Source of the DNA: an uncultured Alphaproteobacteria bacterium
Lineage (GTDB): Bacteria; Pseudomonadota; Alphaproteobacteria; Micropepsales; Micropepsaceae
Reading direction: 5' to 3'
DNA length: 64,000 nucleotides
NCBI GenBank assembly: GCA_903862715.1
Contig: CAIOYY010000087.1
Location: forward strand, 110,377-174,376
The stretch's first letter is position 1, and each line of letters starts with the position of its first letter. The translations under genes and the position numbers were made by a program. The notes beneath the pieces are model-generated. The model ran no database searches, was not told where the DNA came from, and saw only the letters and a list, made by a program, of their open reading frames with translations. Below, one piece after another: positions 47,763 through 56,386 of the stretch.

Positions 47763-49160
47763 ATGAACGCCAATCTCGCCGCGATTGCCTATCTCGTCTC
47801 GGGTGTTCTTTTCATCCTTGCGTTGCGCGGACTTTCGAGCCCCGCCACATCGCGTGCGGGCAACCGCAACGGCATGATCGGCATGGCCATCGCCATCGTC
47901 ACCACGCTTCTGGTGACGGGCGAAAAAGACGCGCTTACCTGGGGGCTGATCATTCTTGGTCTCGCCATTGGCGGCGGCATCGGCGCGCTTACGGCCAAGC
48001 GCATCGCCATGACGGCCATGCCGCAGCTCGTTGCCTTCTTCCATTCGCTGGTGGGTCTGGCGGCGGTGCTTGTCGCGGCGGCGGCGCTTTACAGCCCCGA
48101 GGCCTACCATATCGGCGTGGCCGGCGGGATTCACGCCTTCAGCATCATCGAGATGAGCCTGGGCGTTACGGTCGGCGCCATTACGTTTACCGGTTCGATC
48201 ATCGCCTTTGCGAAACTGAACGGCAACATGTCGGGGGCGCCGATCATTCTGCCCGCGCGCCACCTTATCAACATCGCACTGCTGGCCGGCATTGTCGGTC
48301 TCAGCCTCTATTTCATCAGCGCGCAAGAACCCTGGATCTTCTGGGCCATCACGGTGCTGTCGCTAATTCTCGGCTTCACTCTTATCATTCCCATCGGCGG
48401 CGCGGATATGCCGGTCGTCGTTTCGATGCTGAATTCCTATTCGGGCTGGGCAGCGGCGCTGATCGGTTTCACGCTGGAGAACACCGCGCTGATCATCACC
48501 GGCGCGCTGGTAGGTTCTTCGGGCGCCATTCTTTCCTACATCATGTGCAAGGGCATGAACCGGTCCTTCATCTCCGTCATCGCAGGCGGCTTCGGCGGCG
48601 AAATGGCGGCGGCCAGCGGCGCGGTGGAAACACGCCCGGTGAAGCAGGGTTCGGCGGACGATGCCGCCTTCATCATGAAGAATGCAGGCTCGGTCATCAT
48701 TGTCCCGGGCTACGGCATGGCGGTGGCGCAGGCGCAGCATGCGCTTCGCGAAATGGCCGACAAGCTGAAAGCCGAAGGCGTGAAAGTCTCCTACGCCATT
48801 CATCCGGTGGCGGGCCGCATGCCCGGCCACATGAACGTGCTGCTCGCCGAAGCGAATGTGCCTTACGACGAAGTCTTCGAACTCGAAGACATCAATTCTC
48901 AATTCGCGCAGGCGGATGTCGCCTATGTCATAGGCGCCAATGACGTGACCAATCCGGCCGCGAAGTCCAATCCGCAATCGCCGATCTTCGGTATGCCGAT
49001 CCTCGATGTCGAGAAGGCGAAAACCGTCCTCTTCATCAAACGCGGCATGGGTTCAGGCTATGCCGGCATCGAGAACGAACTTTTCTTCCGCGACAACACG
49101 ATGATGCTGTTTGCCGACGCGAAGAAGATGACGGAAGAAATCGTCAAGGCCCTGGGCTAA
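47763..49160 (+). CDS. pntB: NAD(P) transhydrogenase subunit beta
   Basis: A 465-residue subunit combining the membrane proton channel (domain II) and the NADP(H)-binding domain III. About nine helices fill residues 1-265, including GVAGGIHAFSIIEMSLGVTV and AALIGFTLENTALIITGALV. Domain III starts near residue 290 with IVPGYGMAVAQAQHALREMA, then AIHPVAGRMPGHMNVLLAEA and VIGANDVTNPAAKSNPQSPI. It is the last gene of the pnt operon, starting 15 bases after part 2. A GNAT gene follows 21 bases later and may be co-transcribed. Confidence 0.96.
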   Translation: MNANLAAIAYLVSGVLFILALRGLSSPATSRAGNRNGMIGMAIAIVTTLLVTGEKDALTWGLIILGLAIGGGIGALTAKRIAMTAMPQLVAFFHSLVGLAAVLVAAAALYSPEAYHIGVAGGIHAFSIIEMSLGVTVGAITFTGSIIAFAKLNGNMSGAPIILPARHLINIALLAGIVGLSLYFISAQEPWIFWAITVLSLILGFTLIIPIGGADMPVVVSMLNSYSGWAAALIGFTLENTALIITGALVGSSGAILSYIMCKGMNRSFISVIAGGFGGEMAAASGAVETRPVKQGSADDAAFIMKNAGSVIIVPGYGMAVAQAQHALREMADKLKAEGVKVSYAIHPVAGRMPGHMNVLLAEANVPYDEVFELEDINSQFAQADVAYVIGANDVTNPAAKSNPQSPIFGMPILDVEKAKTVLFIKRGMGSGYAGIENELFFRDNTMMLFADAKKMTEEIVKALG

Positions 49161-49181
49161 TCCCGGTCCGGAAAATTCTTC

Positions 49182-49667
49182 ATGACCGACTTCTCCATCC
49201 GCGAGGGAATTTTCCCCAAGGACAAGCCCTTGGCGATCCGCTTCATAACCGGACTGCAGCGCTTCGAGAGCGCGTTCGAAAAGGATCGCCGCCTCGATTC
49301 CACCTATGCCGAAGACTTCTTCGCCATTCAGATGCAACGCGTGGCCACCAAACATGGCCGCGTTTTCTTCGCCGAAGATGCAAGCGGCAACGCACTCGGA
49401 TGGGCCATCGCCCATGAGGCGGAAGCGGAGGTCTATGTTGTCCCTGAGGACCGCATCTATGGCTTTGTCGGAGAGCTGTTCGTCGAGGAAGCGGCAAGAG
49501 GCCAAGGCGTCGGACGCGCGCTCATGAAGGCCTGTGAGGACTGGGCCAGGGAACGCGGGTTGAAGCTCATCATGGTCGCAGCGCTGAACGGGAATGACGG
49601 CGCCCTCGCCCTCTACAAGGCCACGGATTTCGTCCCCTATCTGACGACATTACGCAAATATATTTGA
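49182..49667 (+). CDS. GNAT family N-acetyltransferase
   Basis: A 161-residue acetyltransferase with the acetyl-CoA-binding GNAT core: YGFVGELFVEEAARGQGVGR (motif A with Q/RxxGxG/A) followed by ALMKACEDWARERGLKLIMV and a C-terminal NDGALALYKATDFVPYLTTL. The substrate amine cannot be inferred. It follows pntB closely, but the modBC genes after it have their own 52-base gap. Confidence 0.88.
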   Translation: MTDFSIREGIFPKDKPLAIRFITGLQRFESAFEKDRRLDSTYAEDFFAIQMQRVATKHGRVFFAEDASGNALGWAIAHEAEAEVYVVPEDRIYGFVGELFVEEAARGQGVGRALMKACEDWARERGLKLIMVAALNGNDGALALYKATDFVPYLTTLRKYI

Positions 49668-49719
49668 CTCTTCATTGCCGGGCCTCGCCTAAGCCAGGTC
49701 TTTCGCGCAAAATGCGGCT

Positions 49720-50430
49720 ATGCATGGATTTCTGACCGCCGCGGAATGGGAGGCGCTTGCGCTGTCGTTTCGCGTGGCGAGCATCGCCGTACTCTGCGGC
49801 CTACCCTTCGCGTTCTTCGCGGCGCTTCTTCTCGCGCGCACGCAATTTCGCGGCAAGGCACTGGTGGACGGGCTTGTTCATCTGCCGCTGATCCTGCCGC
49901 CTGTCGCCATCGGGTATCTTCTGCTTGTCAGCTTCGGCACGCGCGCGCCGCTCGGTGCCTTTCTCTATGAGACCTTCGGCATTCGTTTCGTGTTCAGCTG
50001 GACGGGCGCGGTACTGGCCTCGGCGCTTCTCACCTTTCCCTTTCAGGTGCGCGCGATCCGCCTCGCGCTGGAATCCGAACCGGCCGGCCTGAAAGAAGCC
50101 GCGCAAGCGCTGGGTGCCAATCGCTGGGACCGTCTCTGGAGTCTGCATCTGCCGCTCGCGACGCCCGGTATCATCGCGGGAATGGTCACCGCTTTTGCCG
50201 CCTGCCTCGGTGAATTCGGCGCGATCATCACCTTCGTCTCCAACATTCCGGGCGAAACACGCACGATACCGCTAGCGATCTACACCGCGATTCAAAGTCC
50301 CGGCGGCGAAATGATGGCCGCGCGTCTTTCGGCGCTGTCCATCGCGCTGGCGCTCGGCGGATTGCTGCTGGCGGAATTTCTTGCGCGACGCGCCCGTGAG
50401 GCGACGGGTCAGGGGCCATTATCCCGATGA
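49720..50430 (+). CDS. modB: Molybdate ABC transporter permease ModB
   Basis: A 236-residue ABC permease with five to six membrane segments. The EAA-like coupling loop is EAAQALGANRWDRLWSLHLPLATPG, and FAACLGEFGAIITFVSNIPGETRTIPLAIY is the ModB signature region. It forms the membrane channel for molybdate (or tungstate). The stop overlaps modC by four bases (ATGA). No modA or modE is adjacent, so the binding protein must be encoded elsewhere. Confidence 0.93.
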   Translation: MHGFLTAAEWEALALSFRVASIAVLCGLPFAFFAALLLARTQFRGKALVDGLVHLPLILPPVAIGYLLLVSFGTRAPLGAFLYETFGIRFVFSWTGAVLASALLTFPFQVRAIRLALESEPAGLKEAAQALGANRWDRLWSLHLPLATPGIIAGMVTAFAACLGEFGAIITFVSNIPGETRTIPLAIYTAIQSPGGEMMAARLSALSIALALGGLLLAEFLARRAREATGQGPLSR

Positions 50431-51512
50431 GCGCCGACATTTCCCTTCGTCATCGGCAGGGCGATTTCACGCTGGATGCAGCCTTTGGTTTTTCGGGCCC
50501 CGGCGTTACCGCTTTGTTCGGCCCTTCCGGCGCGGGAAAATCTACAATCCTCCACGCCATCGCCGGACTTGTTCGCCCCGACGCAGGCCGCATCACTGTT
50601 GACGGCGAAACGCTGTTCGACAGCGAAAGGAATATCTTTGTTCCGGCCCATAACCGCCGCGTGGGAATCGTCTTTCAAGATGCACGTCTGTTTCCGCATC
50701 TGAACGTGAAAGCCAACCTTCTCTACGGGGCAAAACGCGCGAAGGAAAAGCCGGGCGACAACGAGACGGCTTCCGTCATCGCGCTGCTCGGACTGGAAAC
50801 GCTCCTTGCACGTCAGCCGCGACATCTGTCGGGTGGCGAGCGTTCACGCGTCGCGCTAGGCCGCGCGCTTCTGATGCGCCCGCGTGCGCTTCTGCTCGAC
50901 GAACCCCTATCCGCGCTCGACGCCGCACGCAAAAGCGAAATCCTTCCCTATTTTGAACGTTTGCGCGATGAAAGCCGCATTCCCATCCTTTATGTCAGCC
51001 ATTCCATGGACGAGGTCGCGCGTCTCGCCGATCGGATTGCCATACTGAATGCGGGGCGCATTGTGGCGGAAGGTTCGCTGTTCGACGTGACCGCCAATCT
51101 CGACCTCATCGGCGGCGGCGCGCAGCTTCCGGGAACGGTTCTGGAGGCCAGCATAGCCGGCCATGACGCGGCACATGACATGAGCGAACTTGCCTTTGGC
51201 GGCGAACGGCTTTTCGTTCCTGCTCTGGGAAAACCGGCGGGCGCGCGCATCCGCATACGCATTGATGCACAGGATGTGATGCTGGCGCTGACGCGGCCCG
51301 AAGGAATCAGCGCCAATAATGTACTTGCCGCTATGGTGCTGGAGCTGAGGCCGGGGAACGGCGCCTATGAGGACGTATTGCTTGCGATCGGCGATATGCG
51401 GCTTGTCGCGCGGATCACCCGAAAATCCGCCGCACGGCTGAACCTCACGCCGGGTCTTTCTCTTTTTGCTGTCATCAAATCGGTGACTGTCGGCGGGCGC
51501 GACCCGCGTTAA
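50427..51512 (+). CDS. modC: Molybdate ABC transporter ATP-binding protein ModC
   Basis: A 361-residue ABC ATPase. Walker A is LFGPSGAGKSTILHAIAGL, the Q-loop is VGIVFQDARLFPHL, the ABC signature LSGGERSRVALGRALLMRP, Walker B ALLLDEPLSALDAARKSE, and the H-loop VSHSMDEVARLADR. The C-terminal part from about residue 290 (IRIRIDAQDVMLALTRPEGI) is the Mop/TOBE molybdate-sensing domain, typical of ModC. It is coupled to modB by a four-base overlap, and its last four bases overlap the convergent next gene. Confidence 0.94.
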   Translation: MSADISLRHRQGDFTLDAAFGFSGPGVTALFGPSGAGKSTILHAIAGLVRPDAGRITVDGETLFDSERNIFVPAHNRRVGIVFQDARLFPHLNVKANLLYGAKRAKEKPGDNETASVIALLGLETLLARQPRHLSGGERSRVALGRALLMRPRALLLDEPLSALDAARKSEILPYFERLRDESRIPILYVSHSMDEVARLADRIAILNAGRIVAEGSLFDVTANLDLIGGGAQLPGTVLEASIAGHDAAHDMSELAFGGERLFVPALGKPAGARIRIRIDAQDVMLALTRPEGISANNVLAAMVLELRPGNGAYEDVLLAIGDMRLVARITRKSAARLNLTPGLSLFAVIKSVTVGGRDPR

Positions 51513-51805
51513 TCCCAGACCGGCTTGTTGATCATGCTCTGGAACATGTCTTCCAGCGCCGTCTCCAATTCCGGGATCGTCACGGTTTTCTCAAGGTGCC
51601 ATTGCGGGGAGGCGCCGTGCAGATTTACGCGCCCGTCCTCCTGTTTCTCCAACCACATATGCCCGGCGCTCTCATGATGCTTGCCGCGCCAGTAATAGAT
51701 GATCAGCGACCGCAACGGCGGAAAGCGGTCGCGCACATAGACATGGAGCTCATGCTTCTCGGCCCAGGGCTTCAAAATCATGTCGATGTCGGCGTAGTCC
51801 GTCAT
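51509..51805 (-). CDS. Hypothetical protein, small cytoplasmic
   Basis: From ATG 51805 the protein has 98 residues, starting MTDYADIDMILKPWAEKHEL and rich in tryptophan, histidine and charged residues (YYWRGKHHESAGHMWLEK, PQWHLEKTVTIPELETALED). No signal or membrane segment was seen. I do not recognise the family. A GGAAAG precedes the ATG. The frame stays open to 52054, but the added part is arginine-rich and overlaps the promoter side of the kelch gene. It ends four bases inside modC. Confidence 0.65.
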   Translation of the reverse strand: MTDYADIDMILKPWAEKHELHVYVRDRFPPLRSLIIYYWRGKHHESAGHMWLEKQEDGRVNLHGASPQWHLEKTVTIPELETALEDMFQSMINKPVWD

Positions 51806-52007
51806 TTTCTTTCCATTTTCCGAAAGGTTCGTCCCTGTGCGGCCACGCATAGCATATTTGGCCCCAAGGCAAGAAACGGCTTTGATGCCGGTCAAAAAGA
51901 GGCGATCTGCAACGGGACGCGCGTCACGCCGTACAACCCATGCTAGATTTTCCGCAAAACGGGGCAATGCTGGCGGGGCACCGTCCGGCGGGAAAAGGGG
52001 AAATGCC

Positions 52008-52994
52008 ATGTCGAGAATACGATCGCGCGTTCTTCTGGGTTCAGCCATAGCCATTGCGCTCGCCGCTGCGGCCTATGCCGCCCTTGCTCCCGCGGACGGA
52101 GCAAGCTGGAGCGTAAAGGGCACCATGCCCTTCGCGCGCGCGGAAATCGCTGTCGCAGAGCATGGCGGCAAAGTCTACATCATGACCGGTCAGTCGCCCG
52201 GCGTAGAAGCGAATGGCTTCATCCAGGAATACGACCCCGCATCCGGCAATTGGCGTGATCTTTCCTTCATGCCGACCGTTGCCTCGCATGCTGGGGCGGC
52301 CGTGCTGAACGACAAGATTTATCTCGTCGGCGGTTTCGTCGCCAATGTGCATGTCGGCGCGGTCGCGCGCGTCTTCGAATATGATCCCGCCGCCGACAGC
52401 TGGCGCGCCGTGGCGCCGCTCGCCGCGCCGCGCGGGTCCGCTGGCGTCGTGGCGCTAAACGGAAAAATCCACGCCATCGGCGGACGTGACCCGGCGCTGA
52501 ACGTGGTTGCCACGCATGAAATATACGACCCCGCCACCGATAGCTGGTCCTATGCCGCGCCGCTGCCCGTGGGACGCGATCATCTCGGTATCGCGGTCAT
52601 CGACGGATTGATCCATGTCTTCGGCGGACGTACCGGGGCATCCGTGGCGCTGGTCGGCAATCACGATGTCTATGATCCGGCGACCGATGTATGGACCAGC
52701 GCGGCGCCGCTGCTGACGCCGCGCAGCGCAGGAGTTGGCCTCGCAATGGATGGCCGCATTATCTATGCGGGCGGCGAATGCAAGGACGCCACCACCAGCC
52801 CGCGCCTGACCTTCGACGAGGCTGAACTCTACGATCCCGCGTCGGATACATGGGAGGCGCTTCCGCCCATGCCACAAGGCATTCACGCCGCGGCAGGCAT
52901 TGTGGTCGGCGAGGAAGCTTTGTTCATCGGGGGCAATGGCGGTTGCGGCGGCGAGCTTCCGCAAAATCAGATTCTGGCGCTGACCTTTCCCTGA
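52008..52994 (+). CDS. Secreted kelch-repeat protein
   Basis: A 328-residue protein with a signal anchor (VLLGSAIAIALAAAAYAAL) and about six kelch repeats that build a beta-propeller. Examples are GGKVYIMTGQSPGVEANGFI, DKIYLVGGFVANVHVGAVAR, NGKIHAIGGRDPALNVVATH and DGLIHVFGGRTGASVALVGN, each followed by EYDPA-type segments. The propeller is probably periplasmic and binds proteins or glycans; the target is unknown. AGGGG lies upstream of ATG 52008; the longer frame from 51837 adds only arginine-rich residues. Confidence 0.88.
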   Translation: MSRIRSRVLLGSAIAIALAAAAYAALAPADGASWSVKGTMPFARAEIAVAEHGGKVYIMTGQSPGVEANGFIQEYDPASGNWRDLSFMPTVASHAGAAVLNDKIYLVGGFVANVHVGAVARVFEYDPAADSWRAVAPLAAPRGSAGVVALNGKIHAIGGRDPALNVVATHEIYDPATDSWSYAAPLPVGRDHLGIAVIDGLIHVFGGRTGASVALVGNHDVYDPATDVWTSAAPLLTPRSAGVGLAMDGRIIYAGGECKDATTSPRLTFDEAELYDPASDTWEALPPMPQGIHAAAGIVVGEEALFIGGNGGCGGELPQNQILALTFP

Positions 52995-53047
52995 CGGAGA
53001 GCCTTGCGCGGGCCCCCATCCGCGGAGAGACTTTCGCGGTACCGACT

Positions 53048-54208
53048 ATGACCGCCTTCGATCGGGATGCTGGCGCGCACATGGAATTCCGGCGGCATTA
53101 TCTGGGGATGCTCGGGATAAGTACGGCGATCATTGTCGCCCTTCTCGCTTTGTCCTAGGAGAGCGCGATACGCAATCCCTATGTGCAGTTTTTGGTCGAT
53201 TATGATCTCGGCTTCCTGCGCCGTGCCTTTGCCGGGGAAATTTTCTCCCATTTTCTTCCCGAGGTGTCGCAGTTTTCGGTTGGCGGCGTCGGCGCGGGAG
53301 CAATCCTTCTCGCAGGGGTGCTCTATCTAACGCTGTTCCGCAGGGATTTCGGCTTCACACGCGCTTCATTGCCGCTTCTGGTCTTTATCATTGCCTCTCC
53401 CTTCTTTTTCAAAATGTTCGCGCGGCACCTTGGGTATTTCGACATATACGGATTCATTCTCGCCTGCGTGGCGCTCCTTCTGCCCTTGAGAAAAGCTTAT
53501 CCGGCGATCATTACGCTGGGAGCGATCGCCCTGATCCTCACCCATCATCTCCATTTCCTGCTCTATATTCCGCTTATCGGGTTCGTCTGCCTGCTCCGTT
53601 ACCTGGCGGAGCGGCGACGCCTTGCGGCATGAGAGAGGGTATATGCCGCCATCTGCATGTCCGGTGTCGGTTTCGCATTTATGGCGGTGCTGCTGTGGGG
53701 CGGCGCACCGGTCCCGCGCGAAATATTGCTGGAACATATGCAGTCGCGAGCCATCGACGGATTTGACTCCAACCTTGTCGAAATCTGGTATCGCAGCATT
53801 TTCGACGAGATGCGCCGCACCTTTGCGCGCCTTGATGAGCAGGCCGTATTTCTTCCGCTTTATCTGTTGACGCTGCTTATTCACTGGCCGCTATTCGCGG
53901 CCCTTGCCGGTGGGTTACGCGCGCTCAAAGAGAAATCGCACCGCGTTATCGTGTATGCGGGTCTCGCCGCGATCTGCCTTGGCTATTTCGCCATCTTCGT
54001 GATGATCTTCGATTATAATCGCTGGCTATCGAATTGGGCCGTCTGCATGATCCTGGCCTTGCATGCGATTTCCCGCCTGCCCTCCAGCACACCAAACCCC
54101 ATGCACATTGCCGTCGACCGGCGGCGCAACATCTATCTCGGCTGGCTTGTCGCGCTGGATTTTCTTGGGGGGCCCGGAACGCCCGGTTTTCCTCCGGGGC
54201 TGCTCTGA
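53048..54208 (+). pseudogene. Polytopic membrane protein with two in-frame stop codons
   Basis: A single frame runs 53048-54208 (386 codons) but contains TAG at 53156-53158 and TGA at 53630-53632. On either side the sequence continues in frame as a plausible membrane protein: GMLGISTAIIVALLALS, then after the TAG ESAIRNPYVQFLVDYDLGFL, several helices (LLAGVLYLTLF, ALILTHHLHFLLYIPLIGFV), then after the TGA ERVYAAICMSGVGFAFMAVL. Each stop is one C-to-T change from CAG or CGA. I do not recognise the family. It is followed by a terminator, so the gene was once expressed. Confidence 0.75.
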
Positions 54209-54224
54209 GCCAAGCATCAAAGCA

Positions 54225-54253
54225 AAAAGCCCGGTCTTGTGGACCGGGCTTTT
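54225..54253 (+). terminator. Rho-independent terminator
   Basis: A 12-base-pair stem (54225-54236 with 54242-54253) with an A tract before and a T-rich tail after. It lies just after the broken membrane-protein gene on the plus strand and next to the 3' end of the minus-strand initiator tRNA, so it may serve both. Confidence 0.8.
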
Positions 54254-54257
54254 CTTT

Positions 54258-54334
<77 letters not shown>

Positions 54335-54419
54335 TCATTAAGGGTGCGGGGTATAGGTGATCGACCATGCTCTGTCCACCCCCTTAGGGACGACTAGAAT
54401 AGGCTGTAAAATCCGGGGT

Positions 54420-54974
54420 TTAAGCAGCCCGTCCGGCGGCGCGGCGTTCCGCAAGCCGCGACGGGATATCGGAGATCTCATAGGCGCCAAGTTTGAGTGC
54501 GGCGGCGATGGCGACCTGCGCGCAGGCCATCGCGTCCTCGGCGGCGTTGTGGTGCTTGAAGGTAATGCCGAGGTGGCGCGCGAGATGGCCGAGCGCCTTC
54601 GACTTCAGTTCCGGCCAGACCTGCCGCGCGATCATCAGTGTGCAGAGGAAATCCATGCTCGGCGGCTTCACACGGTAGGATTTCGCACAGCCGTGGAACA
54701 CGCCTTGGTCGAAACCGGCATTATGCGCAAGCACCAGCGCGCCTTCGAGATCGCCCCGGAACTCTTCCAGCACTTCCGGGAATTCCGGCTTGTCCCAGAC
54801 ATGATCAGCGGTAATGCCGTGGCACCAGGTGAAGGTGAAATTCATGTCGCGCGGGCGGATATAACGTTCCTCCACCCGCGTGATGGTGAGCCCGTCGATC
54901 CAGGCCAATCCGATCTGGCAGGCATTGCCCGGTTCCGGACAGGCCGTTTCAAAATCGAGAGCGATGATTTTCAT
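54420..54974 (-). CDS. 3'-5' exonuclease, DnaQ (DEDDh) family
   Basis: A 184-residue DEDDh exonuclease related to the proofreading subunit of DNA polymerase III and to oligoribonuclease-type enzymes. Exo I is MKIIALDFETACPEPGNACQ with the first Asp and Glu, Exo II is VLAHNAGFDQGVFHG, and Exo III is ITFKHHNAAEDAMACAQ with the His and final Asp. ATG 54974 is the natural start; the longer frame to 55028 adds residues with no role. It is not part of a polymerase operon, so it probably acts in repair or RNA turnover. Confidence 0.9.
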   Translation of the reverse strand: MKIIALDFETACPEPGNACQIGLAWIDGLTITRVEERYIRPRDMNFTFTWCHGITADHVWDKPEFPEVLEEFRGDLEGALVLAHNAGFDQGVFHGCAKSYRVKPPSMDFLCTLMIARQVWPELKSKALGHLARHLGITFKHHNAAEDAMACAQVAIAAALKLGAYEISDIPSRLAERRAAGRAA

Positions 54975-55027
54975 GACCGGACCATATTTGAGTCGGCACT
55001 CTATCGACAACCGGTCTCGAGACAGCA

Positions 55028-55062
55028 AAAAGGCCCCGTATCGTGAAGATACAGGGCCTTTT
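55028..55062 (-). terminator. Terminator of the double-domain GlcG gene
   Basis: An imperfect inverted repeat (AAAAGGCCC...GTAT paired with ATAC...GGGCCTTTT, 55028-55062) with T tracts on both strands. It lies 18 bases after the stop of the minus-strand gene at 55080. Confidence 0.8.
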
Positions 55063-55079
55063 GTCCTTAGGCGAAGCGA

Positions 55080-56216
55080 TCAACCAGGATAGACCGGTAC
55101 TGTAACCCGGTCGCCGAATACGGCCTGAAGGCCGGCAATCGCGCAGGCTTCGTCACCGCCGCCGGCACCGCCGCCGACGCCGAGCGCACCGATCAGTTCG
55201 CCATCGACGACGATCGGAAGGCCGCCGGATACGGCGTAGAAATTATACCAGAACACCGAACGCGGCATTCCCGACGGATCATTGCGAAGGCCGGCGGCGC
55301 GCACCGAGGTCGGCTGCTTGGTCTTGAGCGCCGTCTGCGCTTTCAACATCGCCGTATACATATTGTTGTAAACCTGTCCGTCCATCCGTTCGGAATGTAC
55401 GAAATTGCCCGACGGATCGAGAATGAACATCGACATCGTGCCGCCATGCTCCGCCGCCCAGGCGCGGCATGCCACAGCCACGCCGCGCGCGGCTTCACCC
55501 GAAATCTGGTTGGCGTCATAGATGCGGCCAGCCGCAGGTCCGGAGACAACGAATTCCGGCGGAAGGTTGGACGCTGGCGGATTGGCGATGCGGAAGGTCG
55601 GAACCGGCGCAGGATTGGCAGGCTCCGGCTGCTCGGGCTGCGGCAGATCTTCGAGCAGCGGCGGCTGGGGGCCGAGCACTTCCGTCAGCGCTTTATGGGC
55701 GCAGATTTCATCGCTCCAGCCTTCGGCGACACGCGGGGCGGAACCGCCCACGCCAATCGCGCCGATGAGCTGATTGTTGACGATGATCGGAAGGCCGCCC
55801 GAATTCGGGAAAAAGCCCAGTTGAATCTGTTGAAATTCCGCGAGGGGATTTTCGATCACGCGGTTCATGCGGTCCTTGCTCGGGATGCGGCCCATAAGCG
55901 CCGTACGCGCTTTCATTTCGGCCGTCGCAATCTGAATCCAGCCCTGACCATCCATCCGGTGCATGTAAACGGTGTTGCCGTCATTATCGAGAATATGAAT
56001 GCTGACCTGCACATTCTCTTCCGTCGCAAGACGTTCGCACGCCTGTGCGATGCGCTCGGCCGTTGCAAGATTGATCGTCGTGTAGTCGAGAATCTCTGCC
56101 GCCGTTTCGCCCGACACGACGAATTCGGCGGGAACATTCTGCGCGCTCGCGCCCGCCGCGATGGCCATAACCGCAACGGCCGAAAGCAATCCCATTCCAT
56201 AATAGCGTTTTTTCAT
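55080..56216 (-). CDS. Secreted protein with two GlcG/HbpS (DUF336) domains
   Basis: A 378-residue protein with a signal peptide (LLSAVAVMAIAAGASA) and two tandem GlcG/HbpS-type domains. Domain 1 spans about residues 35-185 (VSIHILDNDGNTVYMHRMDG; GGLPIIVNNQLIGAIGVGGS; DEICAHKALTEVLGPQP). Domain 2 spans about 220-375 (MSMFILDPSGNFVHSERMDG; GGLPIVVDGELIGALGVGGG; DEACAIAGLQAVFGDRV). A proline-rich linker joins them. Each domain has the HRMDG/SERMDG and GGLPI...IGA(I/L)GVGG signatures. It looks like a duplication and fusion within the paralogue cluster. GGGAGGG lies upstream of the ATG. Confidence 0.9.
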   Translation of the reverse strand: MKKRYYGMGLLSAVAVMAIAAGASAQNVPAEFVVSGETAAEILDYTTINLATAERIAQACERLATEENVQVSIHILDNDGNTVYMHRMDGQGWIQIATAEMKARTALMGRIPSKDRMNRVIENPLAEFQQIQLGFFPNSGGLPIIVNNQLIGAIGVGGSAPRVAEGWSDEICAHKALTEVLGPQPPLLEDLPQPEQPEPANPAPVPTFRIANPPASNLPPEFVVSGPAAGRIYDANQISGEAARGVAVACRAWAAEHGGTMSMFILDPSGNFVHSERMDGQVYNNMYTAMLKAQTALKTKQPTSVRAAGLRNDPSGMPRSVFWYNFYAVSGGLPIVVDGELIGALGVGGGAGGGDEACAIAGLQAVFGDRVTVPVYPG

Positions 56217-56386
56217 TTGTTACCCTCCCAATGCGAAGAATGCCTTCGCCGTGAGGCAATCTTGCCCCTTCACCGGTAACGGTACAACCGCCGCAAGACG
56301 GTTCGCACCGCAGCAAAAAGGCCCCGCGCCAACATGACGCGAGGCCTGTTTCGCACTGCCGCAAAGGCGAGAGGGATCAGAACGGA

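Noticed and set aside
30195-53632. Reassignment of TAG or TGA as a sense codon
   Set aside because: TAG ends the pentapeptide and hydrolase genes (15538, 18888) and TGA ends purE, purK and others at natural positions, so the codes are normal.
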